In this document: in pieces, positions 32,982-44,011 of the stretch | Position numbering within the stretch: the first letter of the stretch is position 1 | How the letters are laid out: the number at the start of each line of letters is the position of its first letter | Assembly: GCA_014529385.2 (NCBI GenBank) | Contig: CM043961.1 | Location: forward strand, 15,914,478 to 15,978,477 | DNA from: Adiantum capillus-veneris | Lineage: Eukaryota; Streptophyta; Polypodiopsida; Polypodiales; Pteridaceae | DNA length: 64,000 bases | Direction: 5' to 3' | Program-made: the position numbers and the translations under genes | Notes under the pieces: model-generated | What the model was told of the DNA's origin: nothing | Seen by the model: the letters and a program-made list of their open reading frames with translations, nothing else | The model's database searches: none

Positions 32982-34765
32982 GAAGCCTCAATTTCCCGAT
33001 TAAGGGAGTGACTGAAGCTTCTTGCCCCTTGAAGGCACTGTCTGCGGGTAGGATATCTCCCATCTCGTAGGATTGTATGCCTAGCTTGGTGGCTAACTCC
33101 ATAGATATGAAATTGTGGGTAGAACCAGGGTCAAAGAGAATAAAAGCATCATGTTCTCTTACCTTTCCCCAAGCATGGCATAGAGGAGATCCTTTGTGGT
33201 GAGTTTGGTGAATCTCCTCCTCTTGGATTTCAACCAAAGAAGCTCTAGGAGGATCTTGGCGGTTGTTCTTTTGGGGACAAGCGCGGTACGCATGCCCTTG
33301 TTTGCCGCACTTGAAACACCGGTTATCCTTACGATAACGCTCAAGCTCTTCAGGAGAGAGTTTATTCTTTCCTTTGTAAACTCCCTTCTCTTTAGCTTTG
33401 TTGGAATTGCCCTTAGGAGACTTTTGGACATTGTCCTTCCCCTTAGGCTCATTGGAACCCTTGTTTTCCGGGGGCTTATTATTTCTTTTACCCCCCGTTT
33501 GGAAATTGATTCGCGAGGCCACCATAGTATGGCGTATTACCGCCGATATGGTACGTGGCCTTTGGGATTTGACATACTCCGCCATTTCTTCGGTTAAGCC
33601 CGCACAAAATTGTTGCTTTTGCTCTCCAAAATCCAACTTTTTGAAGACAGTGGCTTTGAGTTGTAGGTCCCAAAACTTGTCTACATATTTGTGGATGGAT
33701 TCATTGGGAGAGAGCTTTAAGCTTCGCCATTCGGTGAGTACTTTGTCTTTGGCATCGGTGGCCAAAAACTGCTTCATAATGGAAGCTCTTAAAGCCTTCC
33801 ATGTTCGTGGAGCTTCACCGTTGGCTCGTAGGCTAGACCACCATTGTCTGGCGGACTTTTGAAAGTGCATAGCTACATGGCGTAGCTTAGAGGACTCCGT
33901 GAAGCCCTCATCTCCAAACGCCGCATCGAATTGCTGGATAAAGGCCAAAACTTTGTCTGTAGCACCGAAGGTGCCATCATAGGTAAGGAAAGAGATGCTC
34001 TTCCCTCCCTCTTTGAATTTCTTCAGCTTGGACGACCTCTTCCATGCGGCATAGGATTTCCTATGGCCTCTTCTTTTTGATGGTTCAAAAGTTGCACCAT
34101 CACTTTCTTCAGAAGGTGAAGAATTTGAAGAAGGTGGAGAAGAGGGTGACCTCTTTCTCGCCTTTTTCTTGTCTTGATCTTTGTCGTCTTCACCATAGCT
34201 TTCATAAGAGGAAGAGGATGAAGAAGATGGAGAAGAGGGTGTCCTCTTTCTCGCCTTTTTCTTCTCTTGTTTTGTTATCATCCCTCTTTGAATTATGGCG
34301 TGGAGAAGAGTGTGATGGTCTTCTCCGCTTTGGTGGTGATGGAGAGCGTTTAGCCCGCCGTCTTCGTGGAGCCATCTCCGCCGAGGTGGCGGGAGACTCG
34401 CTTCTTTCTCGTTCCTTCGATGGAGGCTCTTGAGTTCTCCTTTGAGAAGGAGATACATCATCAAGAAGTAAATTCTTGAGCCCTTCATATGGATTCTCTT
34501 CTTCTTCCCAAATCGGAGAGAGACCTCTTTTGGTAGTCTCACAAGGAGGCTTCCTAGGTGTTCTCTCGTCATGGTGATGAGCTTGGAGAATCCCGTGAGC
34601 ACGGAGCTGCCGTTGCACTTCACTTTGGAGAGATGGATTGCCCATGGCTTGTTGAAGCCTAGAAACAAGATAGTTAACAAGCATTGAAGCATCATTAGTA
34701 GCTTGCTCATGAGCAAAATCAAAGTTATCAACATTAATTTCACTCTCTTTACTATTGTCAGCCAT
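32926..34765 (-). pseudogene. G6 Gag and protease start, one frameshift
   Basis: The ATG at 34765 (MADNSKESEINVDNF) opens Gag. After about 165 codons the frame shifts by one at an A4 run near 34270, inside one copy of a repeated KKARKR-Ser-rich segment. The second frame continues with the retrotransposon Gag domain (YDGTFGATDKVLAFIQQFDA, SARQWWSSLR), a CCHC knuckle (CFKCGKQGHAYRACP) and the protease start (FDPGSTHNF). An extra base in a GGG run at 32975-32977 then shifts it out of frame with Pol. DPG in place of DSG is also seen in E4, so it may be normal for these elements. Confidence 0.85.
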
Positions 34766-35169
34766 TCTAACAACTTTTAGGTATAAAATTTTTAGGTGTA
34801 CTTTGGCACTTCAAGCCCTAGTTGCTACTCCTCTTTACCCCTTTAGAAAAAGCACTCAAGCTACTGTACCCGCGGCTCGAATACCATTAATTGCAAGGAA
34901 TAGAAGAGAGGGTCTTTCGACACCAAGACAGCACCGGCTCCTGTCAAGCTTCTAATAGCTCAATAGTGGTTAAGCCGTAGGCAAGCCCCGTAGGACTCCA
35001 CTATTAAGACCATAGCTCTCGACGGTGATGCCCCGTTAACTGCACAAAGGCAGGCGCACTGCAAGGCTGAAAAATCCCTATTCTACTTACTCACAGGCAA
35101 TTAATAATACCAACCATTTGTAGCTAGCTTGAGGACCTCCCTTCTTGAGCAAGAAAAGAGAAACCTTGT
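34766..35169 (-). other. G6 untranslated leader
   Basis: About 400 bp between primer site and Gag start, with no coding sequence. Confidence 0.6.
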
Positions 35170-35181
35170 GCTCTGATACCA
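35170..35181 (-). other. G6 primer-binding site
   Basis: On the minus strand this reads TGGTATCAGAGC, the initiator-Met tRNA site, one base from the LTR. Confidence 0.95.
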
Positions 35182-35182
35182 A

Positions 35183-36772
35183 TGTAATATTTAATGGCCT
35201 AATAACTTTTGTGTAGCGGAAATCAGCATGAACATAGTGGGCATTTCATTAGAATAGCTTCCTAATGAGAATTACAAGAGTGCTTGGGTGGAGAGAGCAA
35301 CAAAAAGCATAACACCTAATTAGATAGCATCGACAATACTTTCAAAAGAGAGAGAAATTAAGCTATTGACAACAGTTGAGGACCGGATTTGCATGGAGCC
35401 GGTCCCCCCTCCAAAAGGCTTTGTATTATAGTTTCTCCCATCAAGAGAGACATTGTACAATACAATTCTTTGTGTTCCTTCAAGACTAGCTAGTGCAATG
35501 AAGATGGAAGCTTCATACACTAAGCAAAACACTAAATCAAACACAACTTGAATTATCCCCGTTCTCAGACCCAAGACCTCACACACCTTCGAAGATGGTG
35601 AGAGCTAGCAGGGTATGAGAGTAGATTGAGAGGAAGAAGGAGTATCTTACGAGAAAGATGTACATCTCCTCACATTATCACTCATATTAGCATAGATTAG
35701 CTTAGTAATTAGCTTGGTAGAGAAGATGAGCATGCATTGAAGCTTGGCTCTTGGTTGGATTTGCATCCACATGCCAAGAGAGTGTTGATGTAGGCTTCTA
35801 TCTCACAAGCTTGGAGTAGGTGATGAGCTCTCCATTAAAGCTTGGGAGGAGATAGAGTATTCTTCCTTCACACATGGTCAAGTGTGAGTGTGTGTGTGTC
35901 AATGCCAAGCAAAAATCATCCCTCCCTCTCTCTTGGGCGAGCCCTAGCTGCTAATTAGGTCTGGCTTTTGCCTCATTGGACCTCCCCAGGTCAAACCAAT
36001 AGGAATTAAGCAGCATAAGTGATAGCCTTCTGACATGTGTCCCCCTTTCCCCTTTTGTGAGAGCTTTAGGTAATTAAATAATTAAACAAAACTCTCATTG
36101 GACCCCTTTGTCTCCTGGCCAATAGAAATCAGGCAAGCCATGAGGCTTCTGAATGCTCATTGGACCCTTTGGGAGACTGCCCAATAGTCTTCTAGGAGAC
36201 TTAATTCTCATTGGTTTCTTTTATTAAATGTTTTTAAATTAATTAAACTACATTTACTCTAGCTTAATTCTCATTGGTCCACTTCAAGGGTCTTCCAATA
36301 GGAATTGGGCACACCTTGTGGGCATCTGGCCTAGGGAGCTGACATGTGTCCCTCATTCCCTTTGTGTAAAGGGAGCCTGTGTGTGTGTGTGTGGCTTTCT
36401 CTCTCATCCCCTACCTTTGGGGCTCGCCCCCTCCCATGTAGGGATGTGAAAAGACTTTTAGGGCACACACTAAGCATCCAATTTTCCCTAGGGTTGACCT
36501 TTGGACACAACCTTTGAATTTTGGAACCTTAGCATTTTGGAAGTCTTAATGGGCTGAACCTTAGGGTCTTTTTGGCCCATTGTTTCACATGGCTCTTTTG
36601 CAGATGGCCCCCCCTTTGGATCCCTATTTTCCCTCCTTTGGATCCCTACTGTGGCCAGTCTGCTAGCTTAACCAATATTCTAGCTTTTTCTCCCTTGGCA
36701 CTTCCCCACATTAAATGATCAGTTTAATATGAGAAAATCATTTAGGAGAATTAGATATTGATTATTATGACA
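35183..36772 (-). repeat. G6 5' LTR (right)
   Basis: 1590 bp. It begins (plus strand) TGTAATATT and ends TTATGACA. The inverted CCAAT array is repeated at about 35972-36301. Confidence 0.95.
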
Positions 36773-36777
36773 AGCAA
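36773..36777. repeat. G6 target-site duplication, right copy
   Basis: AGCAA, identical to 27864-27868. Confidence 0.9.
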
Positions 36778-37039
36778 GGAAGTTGTATGGTTAGCTCACC
36801 TAGTGAGAGATCTTGGCATTATTCAGATTCTAGTGTTGCATTGTGATAGTCAAAGTGCAATAGCGTTAGAGAAGAACCCCGTGTTTCACTCCAAGTCAAA
36901 ACACATAGAAGTTTGTTATCATGTGATACGGAACATATTGGCTCGCAAGTGCATTGAACTTTTCTTGTTCTTCTTTATTAAATTTACCCCATTTTCTAAA
37001 CAATCTATCCAACTATCTAATGCGTTGGATGTTCTCTAG
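36773..37039 (+). pseudogene. C2 RNase H, second part (after the G6 insertion)
   Basis: Translation continues the copia RNase H: KEVVWLAHLVRDLGI, LHCDSQSAIALEKNPVFHS and KHIEV. The frame matches the first part when G6 and one duplication copy are disregarded. The end decays into unrelated residues before the stop at 37039. Confidence 0.8.
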
Positions 37040-38039
37040 TGCTCAAAATTCTTTGCACTCACATGTTAGAAGCCCATGTTATGGTGCATTTTTTATGCTT
37101 TACTTTTGTTGTTGTGCATAAATTTTTCTACATGGAAACACATTTCACCAAAAAATAGTATTGCAAGTCAACATTTTTTTTCATGTGAGAAGCTTTCATA
37201 GTGAGTATAAGATCCATAGAAAACACTTGGGGTGCAGTTGTAGAGTTGCAGGAATGTGGATCCATAAAAAACACTTGGGATGCAGTTGTAGAGTTGCAGG
37301 AGTGTCTATATCGATTACAAAGATGGTAAGTAGAAAGTTTACGTGCATCGCAATGAGTTAATTGCTCTACGCTACATGGGACCTGGTCCCCATTGATGTT
37401 GCCTCATAGTTTGCTAAGAGCGAGGAGCACCATAAATAGGATTCGGGTGAGGAGCAGCCAACATGCCTCGAAGTCAAGCAACAACAACTGAGGGCCAAGC
37501 ACAACCATAACACAACATCCAATAGGCAAGGGAGTGCAATTAGGACAATTTTTGACAAGGTTGCAAGGAGGTAGACACCTTCAACATGCTCGTGCAATTT
37601 CCATGCTAGTGAAGAACAACACTACAAAGCCAGGCTTGTTGGTGGTTTTTGTGTCAACCATGGAACAAATGGGGGTGTGCTACAATCTCTAGTCTCCTCG
37701 AGGCTTTCAACTATGCGATGAGAAACAATCCCGACCCTCCTACAATACCTCCTGCTCGCATTGCCCTAGGACTGGAAGTGAAGTAAGTTTCAGATGTGTC
37801 GGGTCTTCAACTCCTCGACGGTTTTAGTTAAGCATCCGGCTCAAAGTTTATCACATAGGCCATTTTGAGAGGCAAAAGTCCAATAACCCAACTTTTCCTA
37901 TGTGCTTGAAAAAATCTCCTTTGGGAACATCGAAGGGGATTGATCCTAAGGTTAACCTTGGCGGGTGATCTTCTTGGCATAATATGGAATATTTGATTTT
38001 GATTACACTCCTGCTAAGGACTAAGAACTTGAATGCGTC
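37040..38039. other. Spacer before the WD40 gene
   Basis: No coding sequence recognised. It includes the decayed C2 end, a 48-bp tandem duplication and presumably the promoter and 5' UTR of the WD40 gene. I could not point to a TATA box with confidence. Confidence 0.4.
37211..37306. repeat. 48-bp tandem duplication
   Basis: Two units (37211 and 37259) share GATCCATA.AAAACACTTGG and GCAGTTGTAGAGTTGCAGG. Confidence 0.85.
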
Positions 38040-39112
38040 ATGAGCCTCAAGAAGACACCAGTTGCAAAGCCAGGTGGAAGCAGAGCAGGAAGCCTTTCCG
38101 GCAGTTATGCTCTAAGGGCTGCTAAGCAGGCCTCACGATCAACCGACAAAGCAGCAGGCGATCAGAGGCCTTCACTTACTGCTTTGATTGATACCAAATG
38201 CAAAATCAACCCCAATGTTCGAGAAGAAGCCATAGCTACACCAGAACGCTCTGCTGCTGCAGGTGTTTCTCCGAAGAGCAATTGCAGAAGACCGCAGCTT
38301 CATCCTCCTCAAAACAGCCTATCTCCATTGCCCTGCGAACCACGCTTTATAACTCCATCTCCTCTCCATTTAGAGAGATGGGCTCATGGCCCTGTCGACA
38401 GTGCAGGCTCCATCGTGAACCTCTCTGATCGGCCGAGCCTATGTATGAGCTTGATGGGTACGCAGGCTGCCATTGGCTCGTCAGACCATGCTGTCTATAT
38501 GGTTGATGTCCCCTCTGCCCAATTCCGGAAAGCTTTGTATGGCGGCAACCGAGGCCACACTGAATGGGTCACCTGCATTTCGCACCTGCCGGATGGTCGA
38601 ATCCTCAGTGGCGGAATGGATAGCAAGCTCTGCCTCTGGGATCGCACAGGTTCCCGCTGTACGGACCTCCTCTCACACACGGCTTCCATCTCAAGTTTGA
38701 AAGTAGCACCAAATGGATGCTTGGCATTAAGCTCCAGCTATGACAAGTCAATTTTATTGTGGGATTTGGGCATAGGCAAGGGCAGCAGGGTGAATCAGAA
38801 ACCGCTTGCCAGCTTGCAGGGGCATAGAGCTCCTGTAATGGCATTTGCATTAGGCTCCTCTCACACCAATAACAATATCAGCAACATAGCAAGTGGCTGC
38901 AGGGAGGGTGCTGTTATTCTATGGGATGCATGCACATGCTCTGCAATCCTACAATGCAAGCAAGCTCACACAGGTCATGTCACTGCACTTGAATGCTTAG
39001 GAGACAAAGAAACCATTGGGCCCGATGTTTTTTTGAGTGGTGGACAAGATGGGGCGTTGCAAGTTTGGGATTTTAGAGTCAGATATCCTGTTCACAGAGC
39101 CGTTTTACACAG
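38040..39112 (+). CDS. WD40-repeat protein, exon 1
   Basis: The only clear host gene in the window. The ATG at 38040 opens a Lys/Ser/Ala-rich N-terminal tail (residues 1-110, probably disordered), then a beta-propeller of WD40 repeats. Repeats are visible at about residues 172-201 (GHTEW ... LCLWD), 212-242 (SHTAS ... ILLWD), 261-296 (GHRAP ... VILWD) and 311-344 (TGHVTA ... LQVWD), with a weaker blade near 135-156. WD40 propellers act as protein-interaction platforms; the exact function is not identifiable here. The exon ends at a CAG|GTAAGG-like donor (AG at 39111-39112), phase 2. Its codon use and GC content differ from the surrounding elements. Confidence 0.88.
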
Positions 39113-39312
39113 GTAAGGAGCTATTGTTTGACACATATTCAAGCCCACAGAAGACATATTGACATTCTATGCCTGGCTGAAATGTGGCCTTCAACAATTT
39201 TCACATCAAATTTAACAGACTAAGCTCTTATTGTTGTTGCCGCTGGCGTTGCACACCCCATCAGAGCCGTGCAGATGAAGCTTCAGTACTGAGGTTGCAT
39301 GGTTTGTTGCAG
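39113..39312 (+). other. WD40 gene intron 1
   Basis: 200 bp, starting GTAAGG and ending TTTGTTGCAG. The split codon AG|T restores the frame into exon 2. Confidence 0.85.
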
Positions 39313-39497
39313 TTCATCAAAAGGGCAAGGAGCCTTGTCTTGCATTAGTGTCTCCTCAAACTCTGCATGTGGCTGCCCTCTGGTTGTCACAGGAGGAGCG
39401 GACAAATTGATGAAGGTTATCGATCCCTGTTTCTCATTTCAAGTAGTCCACACATTGAGTCATCACCGTGATTTCATTTACAGCTTATTTGCATCAG
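39313..39497 (+). CDS. WD40-repeat protein, exon 2
   Basis: 185 bp in frame with exon 1. It encodes ALSCISVSSNSACGCPLVV, then TGGADKLMKVIDP, which is another propeller strand set, and HTLSHHRDFIYSLFASG, the start of the next blade. It ends at TCAG|GTACC, a good donor with one coding base carried over. No later exon was found up to 64000, so the gene is either cut off by the LINE insertion or continues beyond a very long intron. Confidence 0.8.
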
Positions 39498-39849
39498 GTA
39501 CCAATTTCTGGCAAAGAACATGGTTGTATCTATCTCACTCTGTGTTCTAATACACATTTGCATATGAAATGTGTAGTATGCGTTGTGTGTGTTGGTGCAT
39601 GCCTGAGAAAAGTGCAAGTGCAAAAACTAATTACTCTCGCTAGAAGAGAAATATGTGCATATGTACACATGAGACAAACTCAATCACACTTGTAAGTAGA
39701 CATTTTATGGGTCATGAGAGAGAGGGTGATGTTACGAGATGGACCCCTTCTCAAAGTAGATGAGGCTAGATTCTTATACACACAAAAACCAAGACTCGAA
39801 AATATGCTTTTAGTTAAAAGTTTCACTGCTATATGTGGTGGCTCTCTCC
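39498..39849 (+). other. Start of WD40 intron 2 or downstream sequence
   Basis: No exon or domain is visible. The sequence leads into the LINE remnant. Confidence 0.45.
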
Positions 39850-40198
39850 CAGGAGCAGATTAGGGAGTGGGAGCTGTTTTGTGGCTGTGCCCAGCCAAAG
39901 CGGTACACCACTATTATGGCTTTGTATTTGGAGGCAAGCTTTGGAAGCCCATCTATCATTTTTCATTGTGCGTGTGTGCATGTACTCATATCTTCGCTAG
40001 CCTTGGGTTTTGATCCGAGTTGCTAGGGCCAGATGGGCCCTATGCCCATGTTCAGGGTGCGATATGACATTTTCAGAGTGCCCCCCTGTTTTATGATGTC
40101 GTGGTCTGCTTGTGCTGAGTCTGGCAGACGGGAAGGGTCACTATATTGGTGACCCAAAAGCCCCCTCATGTATTTAGCTACTCACTGTAGGGGCGCCA

Positions 40199-41080
40199 AT
40201 GTTTTGGGCAGATCTCTCTCTCGCTAGGTGCATGTGGGTGAGATTGAGAGCAGAGACGGGCAGATATCTTTACATTGCTATTTGCTACTTTCCCCCGAGT
40301 ACGTCAGTTTATGCACCACCCAGAGGACAGTCCCCCTTCTCTATTTTGGATGATGACATATGGGAGTTCTCTAGAGATGGTGACATCATCATTCTAGGGG
40401 ATTTCAATTGTAGGACTGCCCATCATCAGACAATATTTTATGATACTTCAGAGGAGATGCTGAGAGAGTTGGATGTTGCAGAGACGGGCCTATCCAGACT
40501 ATCACAGGATGGAGAACACACTGAGTATGGACGACACTTGATAGACATGGGGACTGCACATGGATTGGCCATCTTGAATGGCCTATAGAGATTTCCCGCT
40601 GTGGGGGGTTTTACATGCTTTCCACACAGACATGGAGCCAGCACAGTGGATTATGTCATGGTACAGCCTCACCTCACCTCTAGTATCCAGGATCTCACGG
40701 TTGGACCCAGACCTGTTGGTGTGGTAGTGGACCATGCTCTTTTGTCGTTGACCATCTCTTTTCAGTTTAGTGTAGCACACACGCTACGGGCAGCAGCCCC
40801 TACTCGCTACACCTTCACGCGGGAGACGGACTCTGTATACATAGATGGGATCTACAGACGCCTGTGCACAGAGGAGCCAGGGCGACCTCTGGAGGAGCTT
40901 ACTACTATACTGACACAGACACTACATGATGCAGCAGCAGAGGCATACCCACATACCCAGCCTGAGCAGAGACGCCGTTTGGGGAGCATGCCCCAGAACA
41001 GCTGGTATGATGAGGAATGCCGGGACACTAGAGCTAGACTTCAGAGGGAGGTGCTTTTGGGGGACATCACTCACAGATAG
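40199..41080 (+). pseudogene. LINE endonuclease domain
   Basis: Frame 40199-40588 has IAICYFPPS and DGDIIILGDFNCRT, the GDFN motif of APE-type LINE endonucleases that nick the target DNA. Frame 40601-41080 continues with GASTVDYVMVQP and GVVVDHALLSL. The usual final SDH motif reads VDH. A stop at 40586-40588 separates the two frames. The later part (NSWYDEECRDTRARL) is the linker that precedes RT in LINE proteins. Confidence 0.75.
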
Positions 41081-41463
41081 TCACAGATTGACTTCCGATG
41101 CCTAGTGCGGCGGAAGAAGAGGGCATTTTTGGCTTGCCTAGAGCAGGATCTATACCAGCTATTCTTGAGTCAGGACTCACGTGAAGCATGGCAGCTCTTT
41201 CATGAGCACTCCCCCCCCCTTGCCATCACTTCTACAGAGGCCTAGGGCCAGTATGCATCATCTCTGTACACAGTTCTTGAGCAGCCCCCCCTTCCTGACC
41301 CCCCCGATCCATGCCCCCACACACGTGCTTTTTTCACCGCTGAGATGGTGAGGAAGGCCATTGACAGGATGAGGATTGGGAGTGGGCTAGCATTTTCATT
41401 GAGGAGGGCAGCAGAGACTAGATTGACCAGAGACCATGCAGCATTGGGTAGATTGGAAAAGAT
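41081..41463 (+). pseudogene. LINE linker with RT deleted
   Basis: Decayed sequence still shows VRRKKRAFLACLEQDL and EMVRKAIDRMRIGSG, which normally lead into the RT fingers. It then passes within about 60 bases to sequence from after the RT. No YADD-type motif is present. Confidence 0.6.
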
Positions 41464-42625
41464 GTGTTCATAGGTTCAGTTTCAGGAGCCTCGGACGAAG
41501 CTCTGGCTTCTGCATTGCTTTATGGAGCTGAGATTTGGGGACCTTCACTGGATCATCACGAGAGGACAAGCCGCAGTGATGGATGGCGGGACATGGAGAA
41601 GCCTCTGGTCTCTATGATCTCGCGGCTCATTAGAGCCAAGGCTTTAGTACCACGTGCTATTGTACGAGCAGAGCTAGCTGCCCCCCCACTAGTGGTTGAG
41701 GCGCTCACCAGATCTGTCTCCTTCAAACATCGCATGTGGGAACTTCCCAGAGACAGATATGCACGCCTTGCTCTCGAGTCCTCTCGGCAGTTAGCCATGC
41801 AGGGAGATACAACATGCTGGTATGGGGAGATGACATCATGGTTTCAGGCGCATGGGTTCGGCATAGACAGATTGCCTCCCTTCCAATACTCACTGGATGC
41901 GCCCTCTCTGACCATACACAGTCCGAGATCACCAGGCTCATTCGCCAGGACTTGACTCAGCTAGACACCAAGAGGACATGGACACCCACTTGTCTCATGG
42001 GATACGATGTGCTATTGGCCAGATACGCACATCTTCACACCAGCTGCGGATCGAGACTGGGAGATACAGCGGAGTACTGGGAGAAGCCAGGACATGCCCC
42101 CTGTGTGACATCGAGCCTGAGACAGAGTTGCACTACACATGCCACTGCCCCGTCTACTACGAGATACGAGGCCGCTTCCATTGCTTGTTCAGAGAGGGCT
42201 TTGGACCATTCTCTAGAGTCATGCGGTACGAGGATCAGAGATGCCCGAGTTTGTTTTTGCTCGAGCTGCGTAGACACAAAGAGAGCCTGATGAGAGGAGA
42301 GACTAGCCAGTCTCAGAGACAGATCACAGACTTGTTTAGAGCTGCCACTGGACACCCGGACGAGTTACTACCACAGCAGAGCTCGTCGCCTTACACCAGA
42401 GGCACACTGATCGACCGAGCGACTGAGCTGGGGAGATCCAGACGCCCACGACTGCGGAGGACTACACAACATCGGCGGAGGCTGCATCAAAGGATTCGGA
42501 TCACTTTGGCTCGACATGCACGACGCCCGGTCAGACTATTGACCATGGAGGAGATTGATCCGCATGCGACCGATGCTGGGATCTCCTGTGATCTAGCTAT
42601 CCTAGCTAGCTGTTTAGCTGCTTAG
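41464..42625 (+). pseudogene. LINE ORF2 C-terminal region
   Basis: Frame 41464-41955 begins LLYGAEIWGPSL, which follows RT in this LINE group, and continues with RAELAAPPLVVEALTR and TTCWYGEMTSWFQAHG. Two frameshifts (near 41895 and 41975) lead into 41978-42625. That part holds a Cys/His cluster (CPLCDIEPETELHYTCHCP), the terminal zinc-finger-like motif of such proteins, and a basic tail. The stop is at 42623-42625. Confidence 0.7.
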
Positions 42626-42660
42626 TTCACACCTAGCAATTTAGGATTCCATAGTATTTT

Positions 42661-42715
42661 ATTTTGTCATTTTGTCATTCTGTCATTTTGTCATCTTGTT
42701 ACTCTTGTTACTCTG
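42661..42715 (+). repeat. TTTGTCAT minisatellite in LINE 3' UTR
   Basis: Tandem 8-10-bp units (TTTTGTCAT, TCTGTCAT, TCTTGTTACT) shortly after the stop codon. Confidence 0.75.
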
Positions 42716-42800
42716 ACTTTGTATCAGATCCACCACATTGTAACTTTCTGGTCTCATAGGTCACTTTGGCCTTTTGAAGACGTTAATATAACATTTCATT

Positions 42801-42803
<3 letters not shown>

Positions 42804-42839
<36 letters not shown>
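42804..42839. repeat. (CT)n tract at the LINE 3' end
   Basis: About 36 bp of CT directly follows ATTTCATTTCAT at the apparent end of the LINE. Confidence 0.9.
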
Positions 42840-42842
<3 letters not shown>

Positions 42843-43880
42843 ACTCATCTAAAGCTTGGAGAGGACACTCTAGTTCCTTCTGTCACTCAGATACCATCGT
42901 GGGCATGTTGTAGTTTCCCTAGGTGGTTCTCTACTCTTTCCTTGAGTATTGGTGTCATGTTGTGTATTGGATATATTTATTACACAGGTCAATGGTGGGT
43001 ATATTCTCTTCAGCACAAGTGGAAAGGACAATTTTGGTGAAGATTAAGGAAGCAAGTTACAACAGTGGGAGTATATGTGCTATGCCAAGTCTGTATGCAA
43101 TTTTGCATACGGTATTGGATTGTACCTATAGGTTTGATCTTTGCAGATGCAGAGAAGTGGCGGACATTAGGTTTGATCTCGAGGAGTTTTTTGGAGTAGC
43201 TAGGTCCTTTTGGACCTTGACTTCTTCTTTGGAAAACATGATTCTCAGGTGATGACCTTTTAGGTTTTCCTATTTTTAGGAGTCCGAGTTTACTGATGGT
43301 GTGATCCTCTTTGAGTCTAGAGTTCTATGAGATTCAAGTTTTGCTATTCAGTTAGAGAGGAAGCAGTTTTACCCCAGTTTGTCTCATATTTCTTTCTAGT
43401 GGCACTCATTCTCTTTTCCTAGGATTGAGCAGGAAGGGGGCTTCCTATCTTGAGGAGAGCTCTCAGCTTTAGCTTTGGAGCTTTCAGTGACAACGTTTGC
43501 TACGTTCCAATGTGGGGTTGAGTTGTTTGTTACCTCAAAGCGCACTTTTGAGGATACTTTTCTTTTAGAGGGGGCTTCTAGGTTATTATCTTTAGTTGAC
43601 AATTGGTATTTAGTGGAGTACTATGCACCGTGTCTTCTTCCTTGCTCATTTCTTGTGGCTTTGGATGGTGTGCTTTAACCCACAATACAATTAGTATCTT
43701 GGCGGATGTTTTCTTTAGTCACATTGGTGGTTGCTTTGTCTTTCAGATTTGTGGTGTGACATTTGCTCTTTCCAGTGCATCCGAGCAGTTGTTCCCATGT
43801 TTTGTCTTCGACATTGATCCCTGGAGATTGTACCATCGAGGACGTACCTACTTCCCTTATCCTTAGAATAGAGGAGAATA
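42840..43880. other. No recognised feature
   Basis: A 109-codon frame (42923-43252) has no domain I know. The base composition is not distinctive. Confidence 0.4.
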
Positions 43881-44011
43881 GGAGACCTTGTGTTTGCAGG
43901 GGCTAAAACTCACTAACAATATGTGAGCCCCCTTATTCTCTCATGTACATAATGAATAAGTATAGTGGGCGGGCGCCTGGCCTAACCGGCCAATGGGGCT
44001 TTATCCCAACA
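43881..44011 (-). repeat. Miniature element 3' LTR, truncated
   Basis: Matches the first 131 bases (sense) of 44548-44801 with a few differences. Similarity stops at 43881. Confidence 0.8.

Larger units (their letters stand above)
27869..36772 (-). mobile_element. G6: very young Ty3/gypsy (chromovirus-type) element
   Basis: 8904 bp with two 1590-bp LTRs, TG...CA ends, a Met-tRNA primer site, a polypurine tract and an AGCAA duplication. The coding strand is minus. Gag, protease, RT, RNase H, integrase and a chromodomain-like tail are all present. I found only three differences between the LTRs (near the outer edge, near 28390 and near 28509). Even so, three single-base frameshifts break the coding region. 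Confidence 0.95.
23961..37039 (+). mobile_element. C2: old Ty1/copia element split by G6
   Basis: Plus-strand copia Gag, protease, integrase, RT and RNase H appear in order from 24173 to 27868 and resume at 36773-37039. There are many stops and frameshifts. LTRs were not identified, so the ends are approximate; the start given is only the first leader repeat. G6 lies inside its RNase H coding region with a 5-bp duplication, so C2 predates G6. Confidence 0.8.
39850..42839 (+). mobile_element. LINE (non-LTR retrotransposon) remnant without RT
   Basis: Plus-strand frames encode an AP-endonuclease-like domain, then a linker and the C-terminal region of a LINE ORF2. The reverse transcriptase between them is missing. 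A 3' UTR, a TTTGTCAT minisatellite and a (TC)n tract end the copy. The left end is uncertain; 39850-40100 shares sequence with 45560-45780. Confidence 0.7.

Noticed and set aside
32926-34773. A separate 615-codon protein starting before the G6 Gag
   Set aside because: Its first 165 codons are the wrong frame of Gag; only the part after the frameshift near 34270 is real Gag/protease.
38198-38850. Alternative frames inside the WD40 exon (38198-38428, 38473-38700, 38605-38850)
   Set aside because: Shadows of the WD40 coding frame, which has clear repeat structure.
39835-40026. A third WD40 exon after intron 2
   Set aside because: The frame has no propeller motif, and its sequence recurs at 45560, so it is repeat-derived.
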